Below, one piece after another: positions 32,620-42,147 of a stretch of DNA of 64,000 nt. This stretch comes from Halosimplex litoreum (GTDB lineage Archaea > Halobacteriota > Halobacteria > Halobacteriales > Haloarculaceae), in assembly GCF_016065055.1 (NCBI RefSeq), contig NZ_CP065856.1, positions 2,231,836 through 2,295,835 of the forward strand. The letters run 5' to 3'. Position 1 is the first letter of the stretch; each line of letters opens with the position of its first letter. The position numbers were made by a program, and so were the translations under genes. Below the pieces are notes generated by a model. The model was not told the DNA's origin, made no database searches, and worked only from the letters and a program-made list of their open reading frames with translations.

Positions 32620-34164
32620 TCAGTCCTCGTCGCGAACCCGCTCGTACAGCGCCGTCCCGCCGAGCGCGGCCAGCGCCGCGCCGACGCCGAAGCCCGGACC
32701 GTCGCCGGCGGTCGTCTCGGTCGGGTCGGGGCCCGCGGTCTCGGGGACGGTGGCCGTCGGCGTCGCGGTCGCCGTCGCGTCGTCGGTCGGTTCGGGCGTC
32801 GGCGAGGGCGTCGCCGTCGGCGTCGGTGAGGGTGTCGCCGTCGCTGTCGGGGAGGGCGTCGCGGTCGACGACGTGTCGGTTCCGGGCGCCGTCGCCGTGA
32901 CCTGTGGCGCGTCGTCGCCGCCGAGTTTGACCAGCCACGCCTCGCTCCGCGGGTCCGCGCTCTGGGATTGGTACTGCGTGATGCCCGCGAGGGCGACCCC
33001 GCCGTCGGCGGTCCCGATCACGTCGCGGACGTTGTTCGTCGCGCCGACCGAGACCGTCCTGCTCCAGTTCGCTTCGAGCCCGTCGCCGAGTTCGCCGACC
33101 ACGCCGACCCCCGTCTGCGCGGTCGCCGACTCGCCGCCCTGGCCCGCGACGACGGTCCCGTCCGCGGTGTCCGCGACGGCCGAAAAGCGCGTCGCGGGCT
33201 GGGGGGACAGCCGCCGGGTCGCCCGCTGGCTCCCCGAGGCGTCGACCGAGAGCACCCACCCGTCGAACGTGTCCAGCGAGCGGCTGGCCGCGAATCCTGC
33301 CGCGACGTAGCCCTCGCCGGCGGGAGCGATATCGACCAGCTGGTTCTGCGCGAGCGCGTTCCCGTCGTTCGGTGCTGTGAACGTCTCCTGCCACTGTATC
33401 TCGTCGTTCGCGTCGGCTCGAAAGACGACCGACCGGACGCTGGTCTGCCCGCCCGAGGACACCTGCACGGCTGCGGTACCGACGTAGCCGTCACCGTCGG
33501 AGACGACGCTCAGCAGCTCCGACTGCTGGTCGGCGAACAGCCGCGTCCGCGACCGCTCGTCACCCTCGGGTCCGACTCTGACGACGAGCCCGCTCGCGGA
33601 TCCGCTCCGTACCTCGGCCCCGGCGATCACGTAGCCGTCGCCCGACGCGATCACGTCGCGAGCGAGCAGCGCCCCGGACCCGTCCTGGGCGTCCGACTCG
33701 TAGGTCTGCCACCACTGGATAGCCCCGTCGGCGTCCGTGCGGACGAACGCCACCGTCCCCGACTGCGCAGCCATCCCGAGCAGTGCGTACCCGTCGCCGT
33801 CGACGGCGGGGACGTGGTCCTGAAAGGTGGGTCGACGCTGGCTCTCCTCGTTCGCGATCGTCTCCATCCACTCCCCGTCCCCGCTCGTCGCGTCGGCCCC
33901 GAACAACCAGCCGGGGATCCCCGTCGGCTGGCCGCCCGACTGGCCCAGCACGACGAGCCCGTCGTCGCCCTCGACGACCGACGTCGCGCCGTTGTACGTG
34001 GCGTCCGAGTACGTCCGGTTCCAGCGGAGCGGCAACTCGTCGACTGCGTCGGCGTCGTTCGCATCCGCTCCTCGGGACGCCCCCGCGACCCCACCGAGGG
34101 CCACGCCGGACGCGAGGACTCCGGCACCGGCCAGCAACCGCCGTCTCGAGAGATCGTCTATCAT
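32620..34164 (-). CDS. Tat-exported surface protein with PGF-CTERM anchor, beta-propeller type (1)
   Basis: This 514-residue protein starts MIDDLSRRRLLAGAGVL, a Tat signal with SRRRLL. The mature part consists of repeats with a VVxGDGYVxxG or DGDGYALLG pattern, consistent with a beta-propeller. A Thr/Pro/Ser-rich stalk (TATATPSPTPTATPSPT) follows at about 430-490, likely glycosylated, and the end DGPGFGVGAALAALGG plus an arginine-containing tail is the PGF-CTERM archaeosortase signal. A paralogue lies at 34434. Export in folded form by Tat and lipid attachment after archaeosortase cleavage are family knowledge. Ligand unknown. Confidence 0.85.
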   Translation of the reverse strand: MIDDLSRRRLLAGAGVLASGVALGGVAGASRGADANDADAVDELPLRWNRTYSDATYNGATSVVEGDDGLVVLGQSGGQPTGIPGWLFGADATSGDGEWMETIANEESQRRPTFQDHVPAVDGDGYALLGMAAQSGTVAFVRTDADGAIQWWQTYESDAQDGSGALLARDVIASGDGYVIAGAEVRSGSASGLVVRVGPEGDERSRTRLFADQQSELLSVVSDGDGYVGTAAVQVSSGGQTSVRSVVFRADANDEIQWQETFTAPNDGNALAQNQLVDIAPAGEGYVAAGFAASRSLDTFDGWVLSVDASGSQRATRRLSPQPATRFSAVADTADGTVVAGQGGESATAQTGVGVVGELGDGLEANWSRTVSVGATNNVRDVIGTADGGVALAGITQYQSQSADPRSEAWLVKLGGDDAPQVTATAPGTDTSSTATPSPTATATPSPTPTATPSPTPEPTDDATATATPTATVPETAGPDPTETTAGDGPGFGVGAALAALGGTALYERVRDED

Positions 34165-34313
34165 ACGACCGTCAGTAACCGTGTCGTCCTGATAAATCGC
34201 ACACATTCGGACGCGAAAGCCGTGCGATCGCGGTGGTCCGAAGCGGACTCCAGCGGCCGATTCGCTCGCGCGGGAACGGGGGCTTTAGGTCGCTGGCCCC
34301 GGAACCGCCGAGT

Positions 34314-34400
34314 ATGAGCTACGCGACGAAGTTCACGCTCGGAACGATCGGCATCGCTGCACTGCTGGCGCTCGCGCTCGTCGTCGTCTTCCTGTCGTAG
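34314..34400 (+). CDS. 28-residue single-span microprotein
   Basis: The ORF encodes MSYATKFTLGTIGIAALLALALVVVFLS, one hydrophobic helix with a short polar start. A TATA-like CTTTAGG lies about 30 bases upstream (around 34283), consistent with leaderless expression. It lies alone between two paralogous surface-protein genes on the opposite strand. Its form resembles small membrane subunits such as KdpF-like or secretion-associated peptides, but no specific family is claimed. Confidence 0.5.
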   Translation: MSYATKFTLGTIGIAALLALALVVVFLS

Positions 34401-34433
34401 GCGCCCCCCGGTGGAACCCGGACCGCGACGTGG

Positions 34434-35939
34434 TCACCCCTCGTCCCTCGACCCGCCTCGCAACCGGGCCAGCAGCGTGCTCCCGCCCAGCGCCGCCAAC
34501 GTCCCGGCGAGGCCGAATCCGGGGCCGTCGGCGGAGGTAGTGGTCGATCGCTTCTCCGACGCCGACTCGGCCGTCGCGGTCGATACCGACGTCGCGGTCG
34601 ACTCGGGTGTCGGTGTCCCGGTGGGCTCGGCGGTCGGGGTCGGGGTCAGGGTCGGCCAGGGGGTCGACGTCGGCGTCGGGACCTCGGCGGCGTCCCCGCC
34701 GAGTTTGGCGACGAGCGGCGTCGACCACCCGTCCCCGGTGTCGTGGTTCCCGACGATCGCGAACCCGCCGTCGGTCGTCGCCGCCGCGTCCGTGAGCGTC
34801 GACGGCTGGTCGAGCGGGTCTAACAGCTCCCACTCCGTGGAGAGCGACGCGTCGACGCCGCGGAGCCAGGCGAACTCGACTTCGGCGTCGGCCGTCGGGA
34901 GGACGTTCCCGACCAACACGTAGTGGTCGTCGTACGGGACGACCGCGCGGAACTCGCCGGCGCCGTCGCCACCCGGCCGTCGGAGCGCGCTGTACAACCG
35001 GTCGCCGTTCGCGTCGGTCGAGAACGCCCACGCGCGTCCCGCCGCCTCCTCGGTCGCGGGTGAGACGAACCCTCCGAACAGGTATCCGTCCCCCGTCTCG
35101 ACCGCGTCCTCGACGTAGTGGTACTCGCTCGCTTCGCCCGCCGAGCGCTGCCGGTAGAGTCTGGACCACTGGGTGTCACCCCCAGCGCCGACCTTCGCGA
35201 CCCAGCCGTCCTGCCGGCTGGCGTCGCGAGCCGACCCCCGGCGAGCGCCGCCGTACACGAGATATCCCTCATCGCCGACTCGCAGGACGCCGTACGCGTA
35301 GGTGGCGAAGTACTCGTCGAGGCGCCGTTCCCAGCGGAGCGACCCGTCCGCGTCGACGGCCACCAACCACGTGTTCGGGTTGTCGCTGTCGACCGAGAAC
35401 CCGACGAAGACCGCGCCGCCTCCGGCACTCGAGGCGAGGTCTCGCACTTCGAACATCTCGAACGGCGGCTCGTAGGTCCGGCGCCACTCGACCTCGCCGT
35501 CGTCGGTCGTCCTGACGACCGTCGGGCTCGCTGCCGCGTCGTCGGCGTCCGGGTCCGCCGTGTGCCGTCCGAGGAACAGGCGACCGCCGTCGACCGCCGG
35601 GACCGACGTCTGTGTCAGGAACCGGCCCTCGACGGACGCGGTCGTTCCGTCGTGGTCCGTCCCCCGAACCGCGTCGATCCCGAACTGCCAGGGGGCCGCG
35701 TCGTCGTATTCGTCCCCGGAGAATCCCCCGACGAGAACGCGGTCGTCGCGGGCCCACACCGACGTCGGCCGGGTCATCGCATCGTCGTTGTCTACGAACC
35801 GCTGCCACCGGACCGCCGGTCCCTCCTCGTGCCCGGACCGAGCAGTGACCGAACGGGTTCCCAACTTCGCCGCGATACCCCCCGACAGCGCGGCGCCCCC
35901 TGCCAGCAGGACGCCTCGCCGCGAAACGTCGTCGACCAT
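34434..35939 (-). CDS. Tat-exported surface protein with PGF-CTERM anchor, beta-propeller type (2)
   Basis: This 501-residue paralogue of the gene at 32620 has the Tat start MVDDVSRRGVLLAGGAA, repeated propeller-like blocks (DGGRLFLGRHT, DEGYLVYGGARRG, GDGYLFGGFV), the linker LVAKLGGDAAEV that matches LVKLGGDDAPQV in the other protein, a Thr/Pro/Ser stalk, and the ending DGPGFGLAGTLAALGG with a basic tail. The two proteins share the same domain order, so they arose by duplication, separated now by a microprotein gene. Confidence 0.85.
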   Translation of the reverse strand: MVDDVSRRGVLLAGGAALSGGIAAKLGTRSVTARSGHEEGPAVRWQRFVDNDDAMTRPTSVWARDDRVLVGGFSGDEYDDAAPWQFGIDAVRGTDHDGTTASVEGRFLTQTSVPAVDGGRLFLGRHTADPDADDAAASPTVVRTTDDGEVEWRRTYEPPFEMFEVRDLASSAGGGAVFVGFSVDSDNPNTWLVAVDADGSLRWERRLDEYFATYAYGVLRVGDEGYLVYGGARRGSARDASRQDGWVAKVGAGGDTQWSRLYRQRSAGEASEYHYVEDAVETGDGYLFGGFVSPATEEAAGRAWAFSTDANGDRLYSALRRPGGDGAGEFRAVVPYDDHYVLVGNVLPTADAEVEFAWLRGVDASLSTEWELLDPLDQPSTLTDAAATTDGGFAIVGNHDTGDGWSTPLVAKLGGDAAEVPTPTSTPWPTLTPTPTAEPTGTPTPESTATSVSTATAESASEKRSTTTSADGPGFGLAGTLAALGGSTLLARLRGGSRDEG

Positions 35940-36057
35940 ACGGTCTCGCTTGCCCCCGTCATCTGATTTAAACGTTCGCGTCGGTGGCCAGTCTCGACGG
36001 TCGAACACTCGGGGTGGAACCGATGGGGTTTACTCCGGATGGACCCTGTCGACGGAC

Positions 36058-36138
36058 ATGACCACGCCGTCGAGCGCCCGCTCGGTACGTGATCGATCCC
36101 GCGATCTATGGGACCGATTCGAGGGAGGTGACGGCTGA
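36058..36138 (+). CDS. 26-codon upstream ORF coupled to the next gene
   Basis: The frame reads MTTPSSARSVRDRSRDLWDRFEGGDG and its TGA overlaps the ATG of the following gene by one base (TGATG), a translational-coupling arrangement. A GGAGG sequence just before that junction could serve the downstream start. It may be a leader peptide controlling the next gene, or merely an open frame. It is not homologous to anything I recognise. Confidence 0.35.
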   Translation: MTTPSSARSVRDRSRDLWDRFEGGDG

Positions 36139-36923
36139 TGTTCACCGACCGCGACCTCTCGGCGGACATCGCCGCCGTCCGTGACGAGCACGCGCCCGAC
36201 GCGCTCGTGCTCGATTGCGCGCGCGACTTCGAGACGCTGCCGGCCGCCCAGGCGGAGGACCTCGCGCTGGTCACCGACGCGCTCGACCCGCGCTCGTACC
36301 CCGACGAGTGGGTGCCGGTCGACGCCCCCGAACTGCTCCGGCGGTACGCGAGCGACGAGCTGACCGTCGGCGCACCCGGCGACGGCGGCGTCGCCTGGAC
36401 GCACCAGACCCGGCCGCCGACCGTTCTCGTCAAGCCCCGCCTGGCGGGGTCACCCGACGCCTTCGTGGAGTTCCTGGTCGCCGAGGCGCTCGTCCAGGTC
36501 GGTCTCGACCGACCGGAGCACTTCCTCGGCTGCTTCGGCGAGCGCTACCGCGACCTCGCCGAAGCAGCCGAGGGGCGGCTGGACCCGTCGGGTACCTATC
36601 AGCTCGCCGCAGCGCTGTACGACGCCTATCTGGGCCTCCACACCCGTGAGGTGTTCGCCGACTGGACCGACGACCACCCCGACCTCTCCGACGCGTGGGT
36701 CGACGCCGGCGAGCGACTCGAACCCCGACTCGCCGACCTCTCGACGGAACTCGCACGCGGCGAGACGGGCTTCGGCGACGCCGCCGAGCTGGCTTGCGCC
36801 GCGGTCAAACACGGGCGGGAACCCCCCACGCCGTTCGGCGCGCTCGAGACCGAGGCGTACCGCGAGTACGGCGCCGACTACGCCGTTCGGTGGGCCGAGA
36901 AAACTTTCGAACGACTGGACTGA
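36138..36923 (+). CDS. Hypothetical haloarchaeal protein, 261 residues
   Basis: This is an all-helical, acidic, soluble protein starting MFTDRDLSADIAAVRDEHAPD. It contains short conserved-looking blocks (VLDCARDFETLP, SYPDEWVPVDAPELL, ECF-less LGCFGERY) but no catalytic motif I can name. No signal or membrane segment is present. The upstream 26-codon ORF is coupled to it, and the 294 bases downstream to the aldo/keto reductase gene show no gene. Confidence 0.68.
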   Translation: MFTDRDLSADIAAVRDEHAPDALVLDCARDFETLPAAQAEDLALVTDALDPRSYPDEWVPVDAPELLRRYASDELTVGAPGDGGVAWTHQTRPPTVLVKPRLAGSPDAFVEFLVAEALVQVGLDRPEHFLGCFGERYRDLAEAAEGRLDPSGTYQLAAALYDAYLGLHTREVFADWTDDHPDLSDAWVDAGERLEPRLADLSTELARGETGFGDAAELACAAVKHGREPPTPFGALETEAYREYGADYAVRWAEKTFERLD

Positions 36924-37217
36924 CCGCCCCGCCATCTCGCCGTCCCCGAACACCCGTCGTTTCGTGTGGAACTACCACACGAGGACCGACGAACCGAAAC
37001 CGCACGACTGCGACCGTGTGACGTGCGTCTGACGGGGCGGAGTGAAAGTGAAATTCGTGCCAGCGAATCGCAAGACGTGAGTGGGGTTCGACTCGAAACG
37101 AAGGGGTTCGCGAAAAATCGCGGGATAGCGCCGGTTTGAGGTGAAACGAGGGGGTCGGCGATCTGGTGTCGAAAGCGTGGTTCGTCGGGGTCGGTGGTGT
37201 GGCGGTCCCGTCGGCGG

Positions 37218-38282
37218 TCAGTCCCCGGCAGCCTGCTTGTCGAGACCCTCGAGGTCGGTGCCGCCGACCGACGAGCGCAGCGCGTCCATGCCGTCGTCGC
37301 GGTCGACGCCGAAGTTCGACTGGTACAGCTCCTCGACGCGGTCCATCTCCTCGTCGGAGAGCGGCGGTACGTCGGCGGCACCGGCCCACTCGTCGATGTC
37401 GTCGGTCGTGCGGAAGGTTGGGGTGACCGTCGCAACCTCGTCGTGACCGAGGAGCCAGCGGATCGACGCCTGGGCCATCGTCCGCACCCCTTCGACGCCC
37501 TCCGGGTCTTCGAGGAAGCGCAGCGCTTCGACCTTCTCCCAGCCCGTCTCGTACCACTCGTCGGGTCGGTGGGCGCGGTGGTCGCCTTTGCCGAGTTCCG
37601 TCTCGGGCGTGACCTGCTCGTTCAACAGCCCCGACGAGTGGGGCACCCGCGGGATGACGCTCGTCTCGGCGTCCAGCTCGCGGATGGTTTCGAGCGTGTG
37701 GCGGCCGGGCGTCTGCTCGAAGACGTTGAACACCAGTTGTACCGCGTCGAAGCCCTCCTCGACCGCGTTCTCCGCTTCGGCGAGCCAGCCGATCGAGGGA
37801 CCGAGCGCCCAGCCGACGGAGTCGACGCGACCGGACTCCTCGAGCGCGTCGAGGGTCTCCAGCACCTCGGCGTCGACCTCGTCGACGTCGGCGTTGTGCA
37901 GCATCAGGTGGTCGACGTACTCCATGTCGAGCCGGTCGAGCGAGCGGTCCAGAGCCGTCTCGACCCACTCGGGGTCGACGCGCTTGGGAAGTTCCCCGTG
38001 GCCGGCCTGGGGGTTGTTGTAGAAGTCGTAGCCGACTTTCGTCGAAATCGTGACCTCCTCGCGGTACTCGCCGAGTGCCTCGCCGACGAGTTCCTCGCTG
38101 TCGCCGTGACCGTACACGTCGCCGGTGTCGAAGTACGTGATCCCGCGGTCGACGGCGTGGTGGAGCATGTCGACGGCTTGCTCGCGCGTGCGGTCGCCCC
38201 ACCAGTCGGTGCCGACGACCCACGCCCCGAAGCCGACCTCGCTGACTTCGACGCCCGAATCGCCGAGTTCGCGCTGGTTCAT
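37218..38282 (-). CDS. Aldo/keto reductase
   Basis: This 354-residue NAD(P)H-dependent oxidoreductase has the catalytic tetrad in family order: Asp and Tyr in YFDTGDVYGHG (about 50-60), Lys in ISTKVGYDF and His in DHLMLHNADV. The C-terminal cofactor loop is represented by VTPTFRTTDDIDEW. It belongs to the general reductase subset rather than to the K+ channel beta type. Substrate is not deducible. The ATG at 38282 begins the conserved MNQRELGDSGVEVSEVGFG. Confidence 0.93.
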   Translation of the reverse strand: MNQRELGDSGVEVSEVGFGAWVVGTDWWGDRTREQAVDMLHHAVDRGITYFDTGDVYGHGDSEELVGEALGEYREEVTISTKVGYDFYNNPQAGHGELPKRVDPEWVETALDRSLDRLDMEYVDHLMLHNADVDEVDAEVLETLDALEESGRVDSVGWALGPSIGWLAEAENAVEEGFDAVQLVFNVFEQTPGRHTLETIRELDAETSVIPRVPHSSGLLNEQVTPETELGKGDHRAHRPDEWYETGWEKVEALRFLEDPEGVEGVRTMAQASIRWLLGHDEVATVTPTFRTTDDIDEWAGAADVPPLSDEEMDRVEELYQSNFGVDRDDGMDALRSSVGGTDLEGLDKQAAGD

Positions 38283-38347
38283 GCGCGGCAGTTGGGCGTC
38301 GTCGCACTTAGCCGCCGCGGTTGCGCGCTGGTCGGTCGGCGACGCGC

Positions 38348-38602
38348 TCAGTCGCTCGCGGTCTGGGGCTGGACCGCCGCCGCCTCGGCCTGCCGGTAGT
38401 AGGTCGAGCCGGGCTCGTCCGCCCCGACCGACTGGATGTAGCCGTCGTCTTCGAGCTGGTCGAGGTGGGGCACCAGCGCGTCGTAGGTCACGCTCACGTC
38501 TGCGGTGTACGCGAGCTGTCGGCGGATCGCGGTCGTGTCCGCGCTGGCTCGGTCGTCCAGGAACTCGAGGATGTCGCGCTGGATCGCGTACAGGTGCGTC
38601 AT
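38348..38602 (-). CDS. Small winged-helix DNA-binding protein
   Basis: This 84-residue protein is a complete winged helix: MTHLYAIQRDILEFLDD, a TAIRRQLAYTADVSVTYDALVPHLDQL recognition region and a GYIQSV wing with STYYRQ. It resembles PadR-like or PhiH1-type small haloarchaeal regulators. It stands 65 bases upstream of the aldo/keto reductase on the same strand, so autoregulation or control of that gene is possible. Confidence 0.78.
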   Translation of the reverse strand: MTHLYAIQRDILEFLDDRASADTTAIRRQLAYTADVSVTYDALVPHLDQLEDDGYIQSVGADEPGSTYYRQAEAAAVQPQTASD

Positions 38603-38770
38603 TACCAGTTAGATGGGGGTACGGACATATAATCCCCCTCTGAGTCGGGTTCGAGTAAAGAATTGGATCGCCGACGAGCGAACTCGACGACGGCGCGCGG
38701 ATCGTCCGTTCGCGACAGCCGAGTGCGAGCCCCTCGGCGACACGACCCGCCCGACCACCTCGGGGTCGCG

Positions 38771-39739
38771 TCACCGGAGTGCGTCGAGCCGTCGCTCCAT
38801 CTCGCGTTCGAGCCACTCGGCTGCCTCCGCGGGCGACTCCTCGACGTGCTCGACGTGTTTGTCGAAGAAGCCGGCCGTCCCGAGCAGTCGGACCGCGTCG
38901 TACACCGACGCGCGTTCTCCACGGCCCGACGGCAACGATCCGGCACGGCGGCGGTACCCCTCGCGAAACGCGGCCAACAAGCGGTCGGGATCGGCGACGT
39001 CGCCCGCGTCGGTCAGCCGGTCTTCGACCCGATAGAGCTCGCGAGCGGGGTCGCCGACGTGTGCGATCTCCCAGTCGATGAACCCGATCGTGTCGTCGGT
39101 CCGGAACGCGTTCGGCATCGCGGGGTCGCCGTGGACGAGCGCGGCCGGTGCGGGGTCGAGCACCCCGGCGTTCGCTCGGACCGCCTCGACCACCGCATCG
39201 AAGTAGTGGTCGTAGCGGTCGGTCGAGGCCAGCGCTCGCTCCCGCTCGATCTCCGCGACCAGCGTCTCCGTCCACGAGTCGGTCTCGACCGTGAGTCCCC
39301 CCGCGCCGCCACCGACGATCCGCCCATGGCGGTCGAACTCACGGGCGTGTACCCCCGCGAGCGCCGCGCCGACGCGCTCGATCTCGCGTTCGCGCTCGTC
39401 GGTCGACCAGTCGGCCCAGGGCCGGTGGAAGTTCGCGCCGTCCATCGGTGCGGTGGCGAGATACGGCGTCGACCCCGCGTCCCCCGTCGCGAGTACCGTC
39501 GGAACCGTCACGTCGCAGCGACCGTCCACGTACGGGATCACCGCGCGCTCGGTGGCGATCCGCGACCCGTCGCCGTCGACGGCGACTTTCAGGAAAGCCG
39601 TCTCGCCGTCGGCGAAGTCGACCCGAACCGTCCGGTTCGCGTCGTTCCAGGAGGGACCGACTCCGGACAGCTCCTCGACCCGACGGGTCGGGAACGCGTC
39701 CGCCAGCGCCGTCTCGACCGCCTCGTCTCCGTCGACCAT
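38771..39739 (-). CDS. Phosphotransferase family protein (APH/choline-kinase fold)
   Basis: This 322-residue kinase-like protein has the Brenner motif HGDPAMPNAF (about 204-213) and the metal-binding aspartate in GFIDWEIAHVGDPARE. Its N-terminal lobe begins with acidic MVDGDEAVETALADAFP. Such proteins phosphorylate small molecules (sugars, choline, aminoglycosides); substrate unknown. ATG 39739 was chosen; a GTG three codons upstream (39748) is possible. Downstream is the winged-helix gene, 168 bases away. Confidence 0.86.
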   Translation of the reverse strand: MVDGDEAVETALADAFPTRRVEELSGVGPSWNDANRTVRVDFADGETAFLKVAVDGDGSRIATERAVIPYVDGRCDVTVPTVLATGDAGSTPYLATAPMDGANFHRPWADWSTDEREREIERVGAALAGVHAREFDRHGRIVGGGAGGLTVETDSWTETLVAEIERERALASTDRYDHYFDAVVEAVRANAGVLDPAPAALVHGDPAMPNAFRTDDTIGFIDWEIAHVGDPARELYRVEDRLTDAGDVADPDRLLAAFREGYRRRAGSLPSGRGERASVYDAVRLLGTAGFFDKHVEHVEESPAEAAEWLEREMERRLDALR

Positions 39740-39811
39740 CGTCGTCACCGTTCCCGCGGACCGGTTTTGAGCGTTGCCGTCGTGTGCGGTCGAGTAGCAC
39801 GCCCCGGTCGG

Positions 39812-42040
39812 TCAGTCCTCGCCGTTCGAACCGCGCCGTACCAGCCCGCCCAGCCCGCCGAGGGCGGCCAGCGCGGCGCCGACACCGAAACCCGGACCGT
39901 CGCCGCTCGTGGTCCCCTCCGTCGTCGCGTCACCGCCCGGACTCACGGTGGACGCGGCCGTCCCGTCGATGGTCCCGTTCCGCCGCTCCGTGGGGACGGT
40001 CGCGGTCGGCGAGTCGATGCCTGTCGTCGTCTCGGCCGGCGATCCGGTCGCCGTCGCGGTCGCGGTGTCCGTCGCTTCGTCGGCGAACGCGCCGGCGAGC
40101 GCCGACTCCCCACCGGCGACGGGCAACTCGACGGCGCTGTCGGCCAGCGACACCTCGACCGTCGGGTTCCCGGGCGGGTGGAGCGTGAACTCGCTGTCGC
40201 TCCCGTAGACGACCAGGCCGATCCGCGAGTCGGCCTCGAAGACGTGGTCGGTCGCCTGGAGCGGGAACTCGGCCCGAACGCGCCCGTCGTCGGGCAGCGG
40301 GGCGGACTCCCGGAGCGACTGGCGGTAGGCGAGCGGCGTGTCGTAGTCGCGGTAGGACGGCCGGTTCAGCGGGTCCGCCCAGCCGCGCGTCACGATGTCG
40401 GCCGAGTACGGGCCGTATTCGACGAGCGCGACGCTGACGACGGTCGGGTCGTCGAGCGACAGCGACAGCGACGGGACGACTCGACCGCTGACGTGGACCG
40501 ACTCGGTGAGCGGCGGCGTCTCGTAGCGCAGGCGGTGGGGCGACTCGTCGGCGGCGACCAGGTCCGCCGCCGCGGTCGAGGGGTCGTCGACCAGCGATTC
40601 GAACCCGGCGCCCGGCTCACCCGTCGTCGCGGCGCCGGTCGTCCCACCGCCGGACCCCAACCGGACGGTCGCGGGCTCGGCTGCCGGGACCGGCCACTCG
40701 GCGTAGGTCTCCATCGTCCCCTCGGCGGCCGACCGACCGCCGCGGACGACGGTGACCGGGTCGTCGTCCATCACGCCGGTGTCCTCGTCTTTGAGCCAGT
40801 GGGCCCACCAGCGGTCGAGGGTCCGCTCCCACGCCTCGCCGGCGGGGCCCCTGTGGCCGCCCTCGTAGAGCCAGAGCTTCAGCGCCAGGTCGCGGGCCGC
40901 GAGCGTCTCGTACCAGTCGGCGGCGTTGTTCGGCTTGACGATCGGGTCGTCGACCGCGTGGGCGATCAGGACCGAACAGTCGACCGCGTCGGCGTCGGCG
41001 AGGTAGGTTCGCTCGTGCCAGAAGTCGTTGTAGTCGCCGGTCGCCAGATCCTGTCCGGCCTCGGCGCGGTCGGTCCAGCGGTCGCAGTCGTCGCGCAGCG
41101 CGTTGCTGGCCTGGATCCACGTGCCGATGTCGGTCATCCCCTCGGTGGCGTCGGGGACGACCGAGATCGGCGTCCCGTTCGAGCGGAACAGGCCGTACTG
41201 GCCGACGTTGGCCGATTGGGGGACGATCGTCTCGAGGCCCTCGACGCCGGTCGTCGCCGTGCCGTTTGCGAGTTCGCCCAGTGCCGACGCGCCGATCATC
41301 CCCGTCCGGCCGTTGGTCCACTCGGCCGCGACTCGCTTCCCGCCCTCCGGCGCGTCGTAGGCGGTCGCGCGGCCGTTGAACCAGTCGACCACGGATTCGA
41401 GCGCGGCGACCGTCGGCGGCCCCGCGGCGGTGTAACAGCCGGTCGAGCGGGCCGTCCCGAGCGAGGACACCCGCGCGACGGCGTACCCCTGGGGGAGGTA
41501 CCGCCGTTCGGTCCGCCGGTGAGGGTTCGCCGCGTCACCGAGAGGCGAGTGAGCGGGGCTCGGCCCACCGGCGGCCGTCGGGTCGCCGAGCGTCGCCGCC
41601 TCGCTCGTGGCCGTCGCCGTACCGCCGTCGGTGCCGCTGGCGTCGTCCGGTGTGGGCGCGACCGACCGGTCGTAGTACATCGCCGTGGTCGCGTCGCCGT
41701 GGGTCTGCTCGCCGTGATACGGGCTCGCGACCGCGATCACGGGCGGTCGATCGCCGTCGGTCGCCCCCTCGGGGTACGACACCCTGACGTGGATCCGGTC
41801 GGGGGTCCCGTCGCCGTCCGTGTCGACGCCCGTCTCGACCCAGGCCTCTTCGCGGATCGCCGCGCCGGTGTCGGCGGTCCCGTCGGCGCCGCCGACCGGC
41901 GTCGCGTACGCACGCCCGGCGACCGCGCTCGCGCCGACCGCCGTCGTCACCGACGCCAGCAGCCGTCGTCTGGACACCGATCCCGTCGACGCCGTCCCGG
42001 CGGCGCCCTCGCCGTCGCTCGCGTTCGACTGGTCCGTCAT
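39812..42040 (-). CDS. Tat-exported CocE/X-Pro dipeptidyl-peptidase-type hydrolase with PGF-CTERM anchor
   Basis: This 742-residue surface hydrolase starts with a Tat signal (SVSRRRLLASVTTAVG, 21-36). The alpha/beta-hydrolase domain shows the nucleophile Ser252 in IGASALGE, the acid in HAVDDPIV (Asp364 or 365) and His396 in EGGHRG. The C-terminal jelly-roll of S15 peptidases follows (LRYETPPLTESVHVSG through FTLHPPGNP). A Thr-rich stalk and the PGF-CTERM signal DGPGFGVGAALAALGG end the protein. Substrate may be peptides or esters. It is the third PGF-CTERM protein of the window. Confidence 0.88.
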   Translation of the reverse strand: MTDQSNASDGEGAAGTASTGSVSRRRLLASVTTAVGASAVAGRAYATPVGGADGTADTGAAIREEAWVETGVDTDGDGTPDRIHVRVSYPEGATDGDRPPVIAVASPYHGEQTHGDATTAMYYDRSVAPTPDDASGTDGGTATATSEAATLGDPTAAGGPSPAHSPLGDAANPHRRTERRYLPQGYAVARVSSLGTARSTGCYTAAGPPTVAALESVVDWFNGRATAYDAPEGGKRVAAEWTNGRTGMIGASALGELANGTATTGVEGLETIVPQSANVGQYGLFRSNGTPISVVPDATEGMTDIGTWIQASNALRDDCDRWTDRAEAGQDLATGDYNDFWHERTYLADADAVDCSVLIAHAVDDPIVKPNNAADWYETLAARDLALKLWLYEGGHRGPAGEAWERTLDRWWAHWLKDEDTGVMDDDPVTVVRGGRSAAEGTMETYAEWPVPAAEPATVRLGSGGGTTGAATTGEPGAGFESLVDDPSTAAADLVAADESPHRLRYETPPLTESVHVSGRVVPSLSLSLDDPTVVSVALVEYGPYSADIVTRGWADPLNRPSYRDYDTPLAYRQSLRESAPLPDDGRVRAEFPLQATDHVFEADSRIGLVVYGSDSEFTLHPPGNPTVEVSLADSAVELPVAGGESALAGAFADEATDTATATATGSPAETTTGIDSPTATVPTERRNGTIDGTAASTVSPGGDATTEGTTSGDGPGFGVGAALAALGGLGGLVRRGSNGED

Positions 42041-42147
42041 ACCTCGTGGTAGCGAGCCCCCACGCATCGCCGTTTCGAAGGGTGAAACGCGTCTTTTCGT
42101 TACCGGTGGTGGGCCGCTCCGCGGGCGACGACGCGGGTGACGGTCGG

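Noticed and set aside
38663-42052. A 1129-codon open frame on the plus strand opposite the phosphotransferase and S15 hydrolase genes
   Set aside because: It is a complement artefact of two well supported minus-strand genes; no domain or signal is seen in it.
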